A program made the translations under genes and the position numbers. Under the pieces are notes generated by a model. It ran no database searches and was not told where the DNA came from. It saw only the letters and a list, made by a program, of their open reading frames with translations. From an uncultured Bacteroidales bacterium (GTDB lineage Bacteria; Bacteroidota; Bacteroidia; Bacteroidales; UBA932), in assembly GCA_944322585.1 (NCBI GenBank), contig CALUPB010000005.1, forward strand, positions 113,037-177,036: DNA of 64,000 nt. Direction: 5' to 3'. Below, piece by piece: positions 35,795 to 45,451 of this stretch. Position 1 is the stretch's first letter. Every line of letters starts with the position of its first letter.

Positions 35795-36871
35795 ATGAAA
35801 AAAATCCTGAATGCAATTCTCCTGTTTTTGCTGGTTGTCCCTGTGGCAACGGCGCAGACAGACGGGCGGAACAAGACATTTGTGGTCGGATTCTATAACC
35901 TTGAAAACCTTTTCGACATCTATGACGACCCGGCCAAACATGACGAGGAATTCCTTCCAGACGGTAAAAATCAGTGGACGGAAGTGAAATATCAGAAGAA
36001 ACTGCACAATATCGCTACGGTTATACAGTCAATGGCAAAGACTAACGGACGGTTCCACACGCTTCTCGGTGTCAGTGAGATAGAGAACCGGCTCGTTCTT
36101 GAGGATTTGGTGAGTCAGCCTGAAATAGCAGCGGCAAACTACCAGATAGTGCATTACGACGGACCTGATGCGAGAGGCGTGGATGTGGCCCTCCTTTACA
36201 GACCGGATAATTTCAAATTCATTGACAGTGAGTCTATCCCGTTTGATTTCCACAGCGGAACCATTGAGTTTGCAATGGAAGGCGAGGACAGGGCTTCTTT
36301 CAAGACAAGGGATATTCTAATGGTGCACGGACTGCTTGACGGTGAAGAGTTTGCCGTATATGTAGCCCATCTCCCGTCCCGTATCGGAGGCAAGGGCTGG
36401 GATCTGAGGAGCCGCGGGGCCGAGATTATCTACGGTCATGCGCAGAAGATGATGGAGAAATATCCGGGTATCAAGGTTGTCGTGATGGGTGACATGAATG
36501 ACAATCCGTATGACAGAAGTATGGTGGAATTCCTGCACAGCAAGGAAAATCCGCAGGATGTCGGACAGGATGATTTCTTCTCTCCGTTCTGGTCGATGCT
36601 GAAAGCAGGATACGGGTCCCTTGCATATCAGGGAGTATGGAACATATATGACATTATCCTTGTGAATGAAGCTCTCCTGAATTCTCCGGACGGCGGTGTG
36701 AAAATCCGTCCTGTGGGGAAGAAAGGGTTCTATGGCGTCGTCTATAAGAAGCCGTTCATGATCACCCAGTCGGGCCAGTACAAAGGGACTCCGTTCAGAA
36801 CCTTTTCCAACGGATCGTTTATCGGAGGATACAGCGATCATTTACCGACTTATATAGTGCTGGAAAAATAG
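35795..36871 (+). CDS. Secreted endonuclease/exonuclease/phosphatase family protein
   Basis: 358 residues. The ATG at 35795 gives a clean signal peptide (MKKILNAILLFLLVVPVATAQ), preferred over 35774. EEP-fold motifs are in order: VGFYNLENLFD with the metal-site Asn, LLGVSEIENR with the metal-binding Glu, VYVAHLPSR, VVVMGDMNDNP, and a terminal SDHLP with the catalytic Asp-His. Members of this fold cut DNA, RNA, nucleotides or phospholipids. Its position between a nuclease and a TonB receptor favours a role on nucleic acid or nucleotides. It lies 93 bp after the nuclease stop. Confidence 0.9.
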   Translation: MKKILNAILLFLLVVPVATAQTDGRNKTFVVGFYNLENLFDIYDDPAKHDEEFLPDGKNQWTEVKYQKKLHNIATVIQSMAKTNGRFHTLLGVSEIENRLVLEDLVSQPEIAAANYQIVHYDGPDARGVDVALLYRPDNFKFIDSESIPFDFHSGTIEFAMEGEDRASFKTRDILMVHGLLDGEEFAVYVAHLPSRIGGKGWDLRSRGAEIIYGHAQKMMEKYPGIKVVVMGDMNDNPYDRSMVEFLHSKENPQDVGQDDFFSPFWSMLKAGYGSLAYQGVWNIYDIILVNEALLNSPDGGVKIRPVGKKGFYGVVYKKPFMITQSGQYKGTPFRTFSNGSFIGGYSDHLPTYIVLEK

Positions 36872-36964
36872 GATTCCGGTCTTCAGGACTGTATGCAATG
36901 CATACGGGAAGACTGTAATGTCAGAATTCAAAATCTGCATGTGGAAATGTTTAAATTGAATAAT

Positions 36965-39900
36965 ATGTGTAAAAAACTATTGGCAATACTTCTTGCAGCC
37001 GTATTCGCTCTGCCGGCATTTGCCCAGACAGATACCAAGAAGACCTACAAGGGGCGGCTGGAAGTGTATGAGAATCTTGTCAAGGACAACAAGGGCGGGG
37101 TTGAAGGAACGGTAGTGAACAGGAGCGGACGTGTTCCGGTAGCTGATGCCATGCTCACCCTTTACAGGGGCGAGACCGTAGTCCTGAAAGGTTATTCCGA
37201 TACGGACGGATATTTTCTGTTTGAAAATCTTCCGAACGGTATCTACAGAATGACTGTGTCGGCGGCCGGATTCGAACCGTCCGTAGTCAATGTGACGGTC
37301 GAAGGATTTATGAAGGATCTGATGTTCGTGTCACTTGTGGCTTCGCAGACAGTGACATCCGAACTTGATGAATCCAATTTTGCCGAGTTCGACATGATTG
37401 ATTCTGGTTATGATGATTCACCTTCAATCCTTTACGGGAATGATGTCTATACCAACATCGCCGGTTACGATTTCAGCTCTGTACGTTTCAAGAACAGGGG
37501 ATACAACAGCGAGACCCAGGATGTCTATCTGAGCGGTATCAGGATGAATGACGCATTGACCGGATATACGCCGTGGTCCCTGTGGAGCGGGTTGAACGAA
37601 GCCATGAGGAGCAAGGAGACCACAATAGGAGTGGAGCCGTCGGACTATGGGTTCGGAGGGTATAACGGAGTGACGAACATCCTTGCCACGCCTTCTTCCG
37701 TGAGGCCCGGATGGAGATTCAGCCTTCTGACCAACAGTGCCCTGTACAGGTTGAGGCTTATGGCCACGTATGCTTCCGGCCAGCTTGACAACGGGTGGTC
37801 TTATGCATTCAACGTGTCGGCCCGTCTCGGCGGCAATGACTGGGTGCAGGGTGTCTATTACAGATCGTTCGCCTATTATGCTGGAGTGGAGAAGAAGTTC
37901 GGCGACGAGCACAGGCTCAGCCTCATGGTGTTCGCCACGCCGGGACAGAGAGGGGCCCAGAACGCGTCCACGCAGGAGGTATATGACCTTGTAGGAAGCA
38001 ATACCTACAACTCCAACTGGGGTTATCAGAACGGCAAGATGCGCAATGCCCGTGTCCGCAATACCCATGAACCTGTGATGGTCCTGAAGTACACTGCCAA
38101 TCCTCTTGAGAACCTTGAAGCTTCCGCGACCATCCTCTACAGGACAGGAAAGAACGGCTACACCGCCCTTGACTGGTATGATGCGCAGGATCCGAGACCG
38201 GACTATTACCGCTATCTCCCAAGCTATTTCTATATAGAGAATGATGATTATGACAGAGTGGATCAGACCAAATTCGGGTGGGCTACGGAGGCTTGGCAGT
38301 ACAATATCAACAATACGCAGCATATCAACTGGGACCGTCTCTATAATATCAACTATAACAATTTTGTCAACGGAACTGACCGGACACGTTCCAAGTATAT
38401 CCAGGAGGAGCGCAGGACTGACCAGAATGACCTCAATTTCAACGCAAGCGTAAAGTGGAGGGCAAGCAGCCTGTTCACACTCACAGGCGGCGTGGACTAT
38501 AAATGGAACAGGACTGAATATTACAAGAGGGTCAATGACTTGCTTGGAGGAGACTATTATCTCAATATAGACCAGTTTGCCGAAAGGGACTTCGCATCTG
38601 ATGCGGCCAAGATACAGAATGATCTGGATTATTATCTTGCCAACGGAGCTGCGCAGGAACTTGTCAAGGGCGACAAGTACAGCTATGACTATTATGCCAA
38701 TGTCCGCAGGGCGAACATATGGGCGAACGGGAATTTCTCTGCCGGAGCGTTCAAGGGATATGTGGCAGCTGAGGCCGGGTATACGAAGTTCTGGAGGGAC
38801 GGTCTGCTCAGAAAAGGTCTGTTTGCCGGCCTGAATGATGACGGTACCGAGATTGTAAGTCCTGTAACGAATGAAGTCCTTACTTCCTATGACAGCAACG
38901 GGGATGTGATAACTTCCAAAGGGCGGTCTAAGGTGGCTGATTTCTTCACATGGTCGGTAAAGGGCGGTGCCAGCTGGTTCTTTACCGGCGGACATAGAGT
39001 ATATGCCAATGTGGGTTATTTCAACGATGCACCTACCTTTTCCCAGGCTTTCGTGTCTCCGAGGACAAGGAATACCCTAATTCCTAATCTTACGACTACC
39101 AAGACCTTCTCTGCTGATGTCAATTATACCTACTCGAACAACGGTTATGACATCCGCGTGACCGGATTCTACACCAAGATAAATGACCAGACCGATGTCA
39201 TGAGTTTCTATGATGACTCCCAGAATTCATTCACCAATTTTGCCATGAGCGGCATAGATCAGAGGCATATGGGTGTTGAACTCGGATTTAAGGTGCCTTT
39301 GCCTCTTGACGGGCTTTCGTTGCAGGGAGTGTTGAGTTGGGGTGAGTATGTCTATACTTCCAACCCGCGGATGACCCAGACAGTGGATAATAGTGCGGAG
39401 GTGGTGTTCGACAATGCCATTGTCCCGTACTGGATGAGCCATCCTGTATATGCAAAGGATATTGACGGGGTGTATCTGACTGATGATGAAGGCAACTATA
39501 TAGTGGATAAGAACCAGAAACATTATGTGCCGAGTACACCTCAGTTGGCAGCGAGTCTCGGATTCAATTACCGCTTGCCTACCTATTGGTTCTTTGAATT
39601 GAATGCCAATTATTTCGACAAGGCATATCTTGACATGAACCCTCTTTACAGAACGGATCTTGCGGTTCAGGGTATGGACGGGAATGCATCTCCGGTTGAA
39701 ATCGAATATATGGCTGCCCAGGAGAAATTCGATCCGGTTTTTCTTCTCAATGCAAGTGTCGGGAAATCCTGGTATATAGACCGCAAATACAATTTCGGAT
39801 TCTCTCTTGAAATAAAGAACATTCTCAATAACCGTAATGTCAAGACTGGAGGTTATGAACAAACCCGCCTTATTGACAGTGCAAGCGGGGAGAGATATTA

Positions 39901-39970
39901 CCGGTTCGACCCGAAATATTTCTATATGAGCGGGATAAACTATATGTTGAATCTTTATTTCAGATTTTAG
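36965..39970 (+). CDS. TonB-dependent receptor with carboxypeptidase-like N-terminal domain
   Basis: 1,001 residues. The ATG at 36965 gives MCKKLLAILLAAVFALPAFAQ, a signal peptide; the frame is open to 36893. A carboxypeptidase regulatory-like domain (about 37-115; TDGYFLFENLPNGIYRMTVSAAGFEP) precedes a plug-like region and a barrel ending in NYMLNLYFRF, with a terminal Phe. It lacks the SusC plug signature and has no SusD next to it, so it is a different importer class from the receptor at 27427. It is followed by a DUF5689 lipoprotein, its probable surface partner. Confidence 0.9.
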   Translation: MCKKLLAILLAAVFALPAFAQTDTKKTYKGRLEVYENLVKDNKGGVEGTVVNRSGRVPVADAMLTLYRGETVVLKGYSDTDGYFLFENLPNGIYRMTVSAAGFEPSVVNVTVEGFMKDLMFVSLVASQTVTSELDESNFAEFDMIDSGYDDSPSILYGNDVYTNIAGYDFSSVRFKNRGYNSETQDVYLSGIRMNDALTGYTPWSLWSGLNEAMRSKETTIGVEPSDYGFGGYNGVTNILATPSSVRPGWRFSLLTNSALYRLRLMATYASGQLDNGWSYAFNVSARLGGNDWVQGVYYRSFAYYAGVEKKFGDEHRLSLMVFATPGQRGAQNASTQEVYDLVGSNTYNSNWGYQNGKMRNARVRNTHEPVMVLKYTANPLENLEASATILYRTGKNGYTALDWYDAQDPRPDYYRYLPSYFYIENDDYDRVDQTKFGWATEAWQYNINNTQHINWDRLYNINYNNFVNGTDRTRSKYIQEERRTDQNDLNFNASVKWRASSLFTLTGGVDYKWNRTEYYKRVNDLLGGDYYLNIDQFAERDFASDAAKIQNDLDYYLANGAAQELVKGDKYSYDYYANVRRANIWANGNFSAGAFKGYVAAEAGYTKFWRDGLLRKGLFAGLNDDGTEIVSPVTNEVLTSYDSNGDVITSKGRSKVADFFTWSVKGGASWFFTGGHRVYANVGYFNDAPTFSQAFVSPRTRNTLIPNLTTTKTFSADVNYTYSNNGYDIRVTGFYTKINDQTDVMSFYDDSQNSFTNFAMSGIDQRHMGVELGFKVPLPLDGLSLQGVLSWGEYVYTSNPRMTQTVDNSAEVVFDNAIVPYWMSHPVYAKDIDGVYLTDDEGNYIVDKNQKHYVPSTPQLAASLGFNYRLPTYWFFELNANYFDKAYLDMNPLYRTDLAVQGMDGNASPVEIEYMAAQEKFDPVFLLNASVGKSWYIDRKYNFGFSLEIKNILNNRNVKTGGYEQTRLIDSASGERYYRFDPKYFYMSGINYMLNLYFRF

Positions 39971-40034
39971 GGAGAGCCTTGATTTTCAAGACATTTTCCT
40001 GAAATCGTGAGATGAATTAAAATGATCGGAAAAC

Positions 40035-41102
40035 ATGAATAGAATGATAAAGAATATTATTCTGCTTGCAGGAGGAGTCGTCCTTGCATTGTCTGCCATG
40101 TCGTGCGATGAGTTCCCTCCTGTGAAATATGATGATCCTGAGCCGTATAAAGTCTATACGGATGCGGATTTCCCGGGTGTCACTTTCACATCTGTCGCTG
40201 ATCTGAAGGCAATGTACGAAGGTGAGCCGGTCGAAATACGCAGGGATGTTTACATCAAGGCTCAGGTCAATTCTTCAGACCAGTCCGGTAATCTGTACAG
40301 GACTATGTATGTACAGGATGCGACGGGGGGCATAGAAGTCAAGATGGGGACAAGGAATCTCTACAATGAATACAAGTTCGGACAATGGGTTTACATAAAC
40401 TGTAACGGACTGTCTGTCGGGGATTACAACGGCATGGTAGGCCTTGGATACAAGTCTGCCGATCCCAAGTATGAGACTGCATATATCGATTCTCAATATA
40501 TTATAGATACTCATATATTCCGTGGTGAACCGGGAAAATTGGAGCCTATACTTATAGACGAAGCGGGGATAACAGCAAAAGATAATTATGGGCGATACGT
40601 CACAGTCTCCGGTCTGACATATGGCAACCAGATTTTCGCTATCCTGTATAAGGATCCGAATGCCGAACACGAAGGAGACAACAGATGGTTCCTGTCGTAT
40701 GATCCGAGTTATGACGGACCTGTCAATACTTATGGAAATTTCGGCATAGATACATGGGCCATTTCGGAGACAGGCTTCCAGAAACTTCTTGATGATCCGG
40801 ATTTCGATTTCAACGGAGCCATACCGTGTGAAGATATTCAGAGCAAGTCGGAGTTCGTGGCTCCATATTCATACAGTGTCAGTCAGTATTTCAGAAAAGG
40901 CAGTACGGATCTGCAGGTACGATCAAGCGGATATGCACGTTTTGCGGATACGAGGATTGATCAGGAGATACTTGACGGAGCGACGGTCAATCTGACCGGT
41001 ATCCTTACTTATTACAACAGCGGTTCGGGAGCCAATTATCAGATGATACTCAACGATCTCAATGGCGTTGAGATAGTCGGATCCGACGGTGCCGGTGAGT
41101 AG
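40035..41102 (+). CDS. DUF5689 domain lipoprotein
   Basis: 355 residues with a lipoprotein signal (VVLALSAMSCDEF). The first half (DVYIKAQVNSSDQSGNLYRTMYVQDATGGIEVK) has the beta pattern of the DUF5689 OB-like fold. A second similar fold follows (YVTVSGLTYGNQIFAILYKD ... VNLTGILTYYNSGSGANYQMILND). Last gene of the plus-strand block, 64 bp after the TonB receptor and before a strong terminator. Likely a surface binding protein for that receptor; ligand unknown. Confidence 0.8.
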   Translation: MNRMIKNIILLAGGVVLALSAMSCDEFPPVKYDDPEPYKVYTDADFPGVTFTSVADLKAMYEGEPVEIRRDVYIKAQVNSSDQSGNLYRTMYVQDATGGIEVKMGTRNLYNEYKFGQWVYINCNGLSVGDYNGMVGLGYKSADPKYETAYIDSQYIIDTHIFRGEPGKLEPILIDEAGITAKDNYGRYVTVSGLTYGNQIFAILYKDPNAEHEGDNRWFLSYDPSYDGPVNTYGNFGIDTWAISETGFQKLLDDPDFDFNGAIPCEDIQSKSEFVAPYSYSVSQYFRKGSTDLQVRSSGYARFADTRIDQEILDGATVNLTGILTYYNSGSGANYQMILNDLNGVEIVGSDGAGE

Positions 41103-41192
41103 TCCGGTATCTGCAATACATGCGCTGCCGGATTGTTATCCGGCATATTCCTGCCGGGTATGAAAGTCCGGCATTTATCCGACAGTTTATGT

Positions 41193-41224
41193 ATCCGCGT
41201 CCTTTTCCGGGCGCGGATTTTTTT
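41193..41224 (+). terminator. Strong intrinsic terminator of the nuclease/TonB operon
   Basis: ATCCGCG (41193-41199) pairs with CGCGGAT (41212-41218) and is followed at once by seven T. It closes the plus-strand block. Confidence 0.85.
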
Positions 41225-41356
41225 GATGGCGGATATATGCGGTGAAGAGGCCTTGTGGAAGTATATCGGAAATATTTGCTATCTTTGACGATGCCATATA
41301 CGGGCGGTCCTCTGCCCATACTCCGGACCATATACGACCCGATAAAACGAAAAACC

Positions 41357-42964
41357 ATGAAATTCCCTATCGGTATACAGACATTCGAACAAATTATAGA
41401 CGACGGATATGTCTACGTCGACAAGACAGCCCTGATTCATGAACTTGTGCATTCAGGTAAGATCTATTTCCTAAGCCGTCCGAGACGGTTCGGGAAAAGC
41501 CTGCTGGTATCCACACTGAAGGCCTATTTCCAGGGGAAGAAAGAGTATTTCAAAGGGCTTGCCATCGACAGCCTCGAAAAGGACTGGGCGGAGTATCCGG
41601 TGTTTCATATGGACTTCAACGGGGATGACTTCACTAAACCCGGCACACTGGAGCAGAAGATAGAGGGCTATGTATCCAACTGGGAGTCTGTCTATGGGAA
41701 CAATCCCCTCTGGACTACTGTCGGAGACAGGTTCGCCCATGTCCTGTCACAGGCCCACAGGAAGTACGGACGCCGCTGTGTGGTGCTCATAGACGAATAC
41801 AACAAGCCCATTCTGGATGTGCTGGACACGGGGATACGCACAAAAGCAGGAGATGAGGAGATGCTTCTTGAGGAGAGGAACCGGGAGGTTCTGAAAGGGT
41901 TCTATTCCGTGTTCAAGGCCGCCGATGCGGACCTTCAGTTCGTGCTGCTGACAGGAGTGACGAAGTTCTCGCAAGTGAGCATGTTCAGCGGGTTCAACCA
42001 GCCTGCGGACATCAGCATGGATGCCCGTTATGAAACATTGTGCGGCATCACCCAGGATGAACTGGAGCAATATTTTGCAGAGCCGATACGGGATATGGCG
42101 AAGAAATACGGTGAAGACGAAGGAGCCATGAAAGAGCAACTTAAACAGCACTATGATGGTTATCATTTCAGTACAGGGATGACCGATGTCTACAATCCAT
42201 TCAGTCTCCTTAATGCCTTTGCCCAGCAGGAGATACAGGACTATTGGTTCCGGAGCGGCACGCCGTCATATCTGATCCGCCTGATGAACCATACTGACGA
42301 GAATCTGGACGAGCTGACAGGGAAATACTATGAGCCGCAGGAATTCATCGACTACAAGGCCGATGTGGAGAAGCCTCTCCCGATGATATATCAGAGCGGG
42401 TATCTGACCATAAAGGACTACAGACTCAAACGTGGAACTTTCCTGCTTGACTTTCCTAACAACGAGGTCAAGAAAGGGCTCGTGACTCTGGTGGCTGCGG
42501 ATTATCTGAAACCGAAGAATGAAAGTGTCGGCAGCTGGATTCAGCAGGTGATTGATGCCCTGGAAGACGGCAATACAGGGGATCTTCGCAAACTGTTCAC
42601 ATCTTTCCTTGCCAGCATCCCGTACACCATGCGGAGGAAGCAGGACGAGGTGGAGAGGGAAAGGTATTTCCATTATACCTTCTACCTGATTTTCCGGATG
42701 ATAAGCGTCTACACGGTATATACGGAGAAGCAGCAGAGCGAGGGCCGTGTGGACTGCATAGTGGAGACCGACGGCTATGTGTATATCTTCGAGTTCAAGC
42801 TGGACGGCACCGCAGACGAAGCCCTCCGGCAGATAGAAGAGAAGGGGTATGCCCGCCCTTACGAAGCGGATCCGCGTCAGGTCTTCCGTATCGGGGCCGG
42901 CTTCTCCTCCCAGACCGGCACTGTCTCCGACTGGGAATGCGTTATTTCTGCCGGACAATCATAG
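41357..42964 (+). CDS. AAA-ATPase-like protein with PD-(D/E)XK nuclease domain (DUF1703)
   Basis: 535 residues. The ATG at 41357 gives MKFPIGIQTFEQIIDDGYVYVDKT, the standard family start. The P-loop RRFGKSLLVSTL is near residue 46, and the Walker B-type VVLIDEYNKPILD follows. The C-terminal part has YVYIFEFKLDGTADEAL, the E-x-K half of a PD-(D/E)XK site. Such genes are abundant, often multi-copy, in Bacteroidales; their role is not known to me (defence or selfish DNA have been suggested). Stands alone between a terminator and the M3 peptidase gene. Confidence 0.9.
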   Translation: MKFPIGIQTFEQIIDDGYVYVDKTALIHELVHSGKIYFLSRPRRFGKSLLVSTLKAYFQGKKEYFKGLAIDSLEKDWAEYPVFHMDFNGDDFTKPGTLEQKIEGYVSNWESVYGNNPLWTTVGDRFAHVLSQAHRKYGRRCVVLIDEYNKPILDVLDTGIRTKAGDEEMLLEERNREVLKGFYSVFKAADADLQFVLLTGVTKFSQVSMFSGFNQPADISMDARYETLCGITQDELEQYFAEPIRDMAKKYGEDEGAMKEQLKQHYDGYHFSTGMTDVYNPFSLLNAFAQQEIQDYWFRSGTPSYLIRLMNHTDENLDELTGKYYEPQEFIDYKADVEKPLPMIYQSGYLTIKDYRLKRGTFLLDFPNNEVKKGLVTLVAADYLKPKNESVGSWIQQVIDALEDGNTGDLRKLFTSFLASIPYTMRRKQDEVERERYFHYTFYLIFRMISVYTVYTEKQQSEGRVDCIVETDGYVYIFEFKLDGTADEALRQIEEKGYARPYEADPRQVFRIGAGFSSQTGTVSDWECVISAGQS

Positions 42965-43041
42965 TCCACGTTACCTTTTCCCTGAATTCCCTCTTCCAGA
43001 GATGTGGTCTTGCCGTCGGCCTGACGGTCCTGTCATAAGGT

Positions 43042-43073
43042 CTTTCGCAAATGCGAAAGTTAAGTTATCTTTG
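43042..43073 (+). promoter_or_regulatory. Promoter of the M3 peptidase gene with a palindromic operator candidate
   Basis: TATCTTTG at 43066-43073 fits the -7 box; TTTC at 43043-43046 is a weak -33. The 8-bp palindrome CTTTCGCA-AA-TGCGAAAG (43042-43059) covers the -33 and spacer, where a repressor would block polymerase. Confidence 0.55.
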
Positions 43074-43132
43074 CAGGATAATGGCTGTGTTACAGGCATG
43101 GACGCCTGCCATTATGAAAACTGTGTACTGCT

Positions 43133-45208
43133 ATGAAACGGATAATTATAATTTTGGCGATGATGATGTCAATGGCCGGGTGTAACAAGGTGAATCCTTT
43201 CCTGTTCGAGTGGAAGTCCAACTATGGAATGCCGCCGTTCGACGAGATCAGGGAGGGCCAGTATGTGTTGGCCGTAAAAATGGGTATAAGGCAGCAGGCG
43301 TCGGATGTGGATGCCATAATCGCAAATGGCGAGGAACCTACCTTCGAGAATACCATAGCTGCATATGACCGTTCAGGAGGGACTCTCGACAGAGTGACCG
43401 GAGTACTGTTCAACCTTTCGGAGACCGACGGTACGCCGTCCATGCAGAAGATAGTGGAAAGAGTCCTTCCGATGCTGTCTGAGCACAACGACAATATTTT
43501 CATGAATCCGTATTTCTTCGACAGGGTGAAATATCTCTATGAACGGAAGGATACTCTCGGTCTTACACGGGAGCAGGAGATGGTGCTGGACAGGATTTAT
43601 GACAATTTCGTGAACAACGGCATTTCCCTCGATGAAGCCGGGCAGGCGAGGATGAGGGAGATAAACCAGGAGCTCTCCTCCCTTACCTACAGGTTCGGGA
43701 ACAATCTTCTTGCAGAGAACAATGCCTTTGCCGACCGGTTCGGGATTTCCGTGTCGGAATACGTCTCCGAGATGGCTTCCTGCAGCGACAGGGCAAGACG
43801 GGAAGAGATGTTCAGGGCATATTCCTCACGCGGTAACAATGGCAACAGAAATGATACCAAAAGGCTGATACTCGATATAATGCGTCTGAGAATAGAAAAG
43901 GCGCAACTTCTCGGTTACGGAACCCCGGCAGACCAGATACTTTCGGATAAGATGGCGCATGATGCGGCTACGGTCAATGCGTTCCTCGGAAAGATTTTCA
44001 CACCTGCCGTTGCGCGGGCAGAGGAAGAGATTGCAGACATGCAGGCGATTATGGACGAGGATGTGGCAGCAGGTCTGCTTCCGGACGATTCCACTTCCGT
44101 TATCAGGCCTTGGGACTGGTTCTATTATGCCGAAAAGGTGAGGGAACGCAAATATTCCCTCAATGAGGCGGAGACAAAGCCGTATTTCAGAATGGAAAAT
44201 GTGCGGGAAGGGGTATTTGCCAATGCGCACAGGCTTTACGGCCTGAATTTCGAGAAACTCGACAGTGTGCAGGTCTATCATCCTGACGTAGAGGCTTTCC
44301 GAGTGACGGATTCCGACGGGACTCTGATAGGGTATCTTATGACCGACTATTTCCCGCGCAGTACCAAGCGTGGCGGGGCATGGATGAACAATTTCCTGCC
44401 GCAGTATGTGGACAGACACGGGGATGACCACCGTCCTGTGATAGTCAATGTAGGCAATTTCTCGAAGCCGTCTGGCGATACTCCGGCATTGCTCACACTC
44501 GATGAGGTGGGGACTATGTTCCATGAGTTCGGCCACGCCCTTCACGGACTGCTCAGCCAATGCACCTACAAGACTGTCAGCGGTACTTCCGTAGCCCGTG
44601 ATTTCGTGGAACTTCCGTCTCAGATCAATGAGAACTGGGCTTTCCGGCCTGAAGTCCTGGCTACATATGCAAGGCATTATCAGACCGGTGAGGTAATTCC
44701 GGATTCGTTAGTGGCGAAGATAAATGCCGCATCGAAGTTCAACCAGGGTTTCATGACTACAGAACTTGCTGCAGCCGCCATCCTTGACATGAAATGGCAT
44801 GAACTCACGTCGGTGGAGGTGCAGCCGGACTGTCCGTATGCATCGGATATTGCAGCCGGAGACGGCATGAGACTTATCGATCCTGTCAAATTCGAGGAAT
44901 ATGTCTGCAGGCAGATGGGACTTATAGACGAGATCATTCCGCGTTACAGGACAACCTATTTCAATCATATCTTCAACAGCGGTTATGCAGCCGGCTATTA
45001 CAGCTATCTCTGGGCGGAAGTCCTGGACAAGGATGCTTTCGAACTGTTCATGAAAAGAGGCATTTTCGACAGAAGGACAGCCATGTCCTTCAGACATAAT
45101 ATCCTGGAAAAAGGTGGCAGTGAAGATCCGATGGTGCTCTACAGACGTTTCCGCGGAGCCGATCCTGATCCTGCCGCTCTTCTTCGTGCCCGCGGACTGG
45201 CCGACTGA
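43133..45208 (+). CDS. dcp: M3 family metallopeptidase, peptidyl-dipeptidase Dcp type
   Basis: Removes dipeptides from the C-terminus of oligopeptides. 691 residues; the zinc site HEFGHALHGLLS supplies two His and the catalytic Glu, and INENW supplies the third ligand. A lipoprotein signal (MMSMAGCNK) puts it in the periplasm or at a membrane. The N-terminal helical half (PFDEIREGQYVLAVKMGIRQQ) is typical of Dcp. Single gene with its own promoter. Confidence 0.92.
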   Translation: MKRIIIILAMMMSMAGCNKVNPFLFEWKSNYGMPPFDEIREGQYVLAVKMGIRQQASDVDAIIANGEEPTFENTIAAYDRSGGTLDRVTGVLFNLSETDGTPSMQKIVERVLPMLSEHNDNIFMNPYFFDRVKYLYERKDTLGLTREQEMVLDRIYDNFVNNGISLDEAGQARMREINQELSSLTYRFGNNLLAENNAFADRFGISVSEYVSEMASCSDRARREEMFRAYSSRGNNGNRNDTKRLILDIMRLRIEKAQLLGYGTPADQILSDKMAHDAATVNAFLGKIFTPAVARAEEEIADMQAIMDEDVAAGLLPDDSTSVIRPWDWFYYAEKVRERKYSLNEAETKPYFRMENVREGVFANAHRLYGLNFEKLDSVQVYHPDVEAFRVTDSDGTLIGYLMTDYFPRSTKRGGAWMNNFLPQYVDRHGDDHRPVIVNVGNFSKPSGDTPALLTLDEVGTMFHEFGHALHGLLSQCTYKTVSGTSVARDFVELPSQINENWAFRPEVLATYARHYQTGEVIPDSLVAKINAASKFNQGFMTTELAAAAILDMKWHELTSVEVQPDCPYASDIAAGDGMRLIDPVKFEEYVCRQMGLIDEIIPRYRTTYFNHIFNSGYAAGYYSYLWAEVLDKDAFELFMKRGIFDRRTAMSFRHNILEKGGSEDPMVLYRRFRGADPDPAALLRARGLAD

Positions 45209-45451
45209 TTCCCGTGGTGTGCCTGTGTCCCGATGATACAAGGAGACCGTCCATGAAAACAAAAGGAATGACTCTCACCTCCTTCCCCAAAAAAGCATGG
45301 TTTTATGTGGGACTCGTGTCTGGATGGCTTGAGGATTCTGTTTTCCGATGTCATCCCGACATTATGTTTCTATCAAATAAAAACAAGAGAGTGACCCTAA
45401 TGCCTTTATGACTTTTGGGGTTCACCCTCATAATGTTACCCTCAGTATTTG
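45209..45451. other. Convergent spacer between dcp and gpmI
   Basis: 243 bp without a credible gene. Imperfectly paired segments around 45389-45440 (GTGACCC and GGGTTCACCC) could form a weak hairpin shared by the two convergent genes. Nothing else recognised. Confidence 0.4.

Noticed and set aside
37424-38995. 523-codon antisense ORF over the TonB receptor
   Set aside because: Shadow of the barrel-coding region; no recognisable domain. The same reasoning applies to antisense ORFs at 49745-51208 and 58537-60249.
45214-45411. 65-codon ORF after the M3 peptidase gene
   Set aside because: No ribosome-binding site, no similarity I know, and it lies in a convergent spacer.
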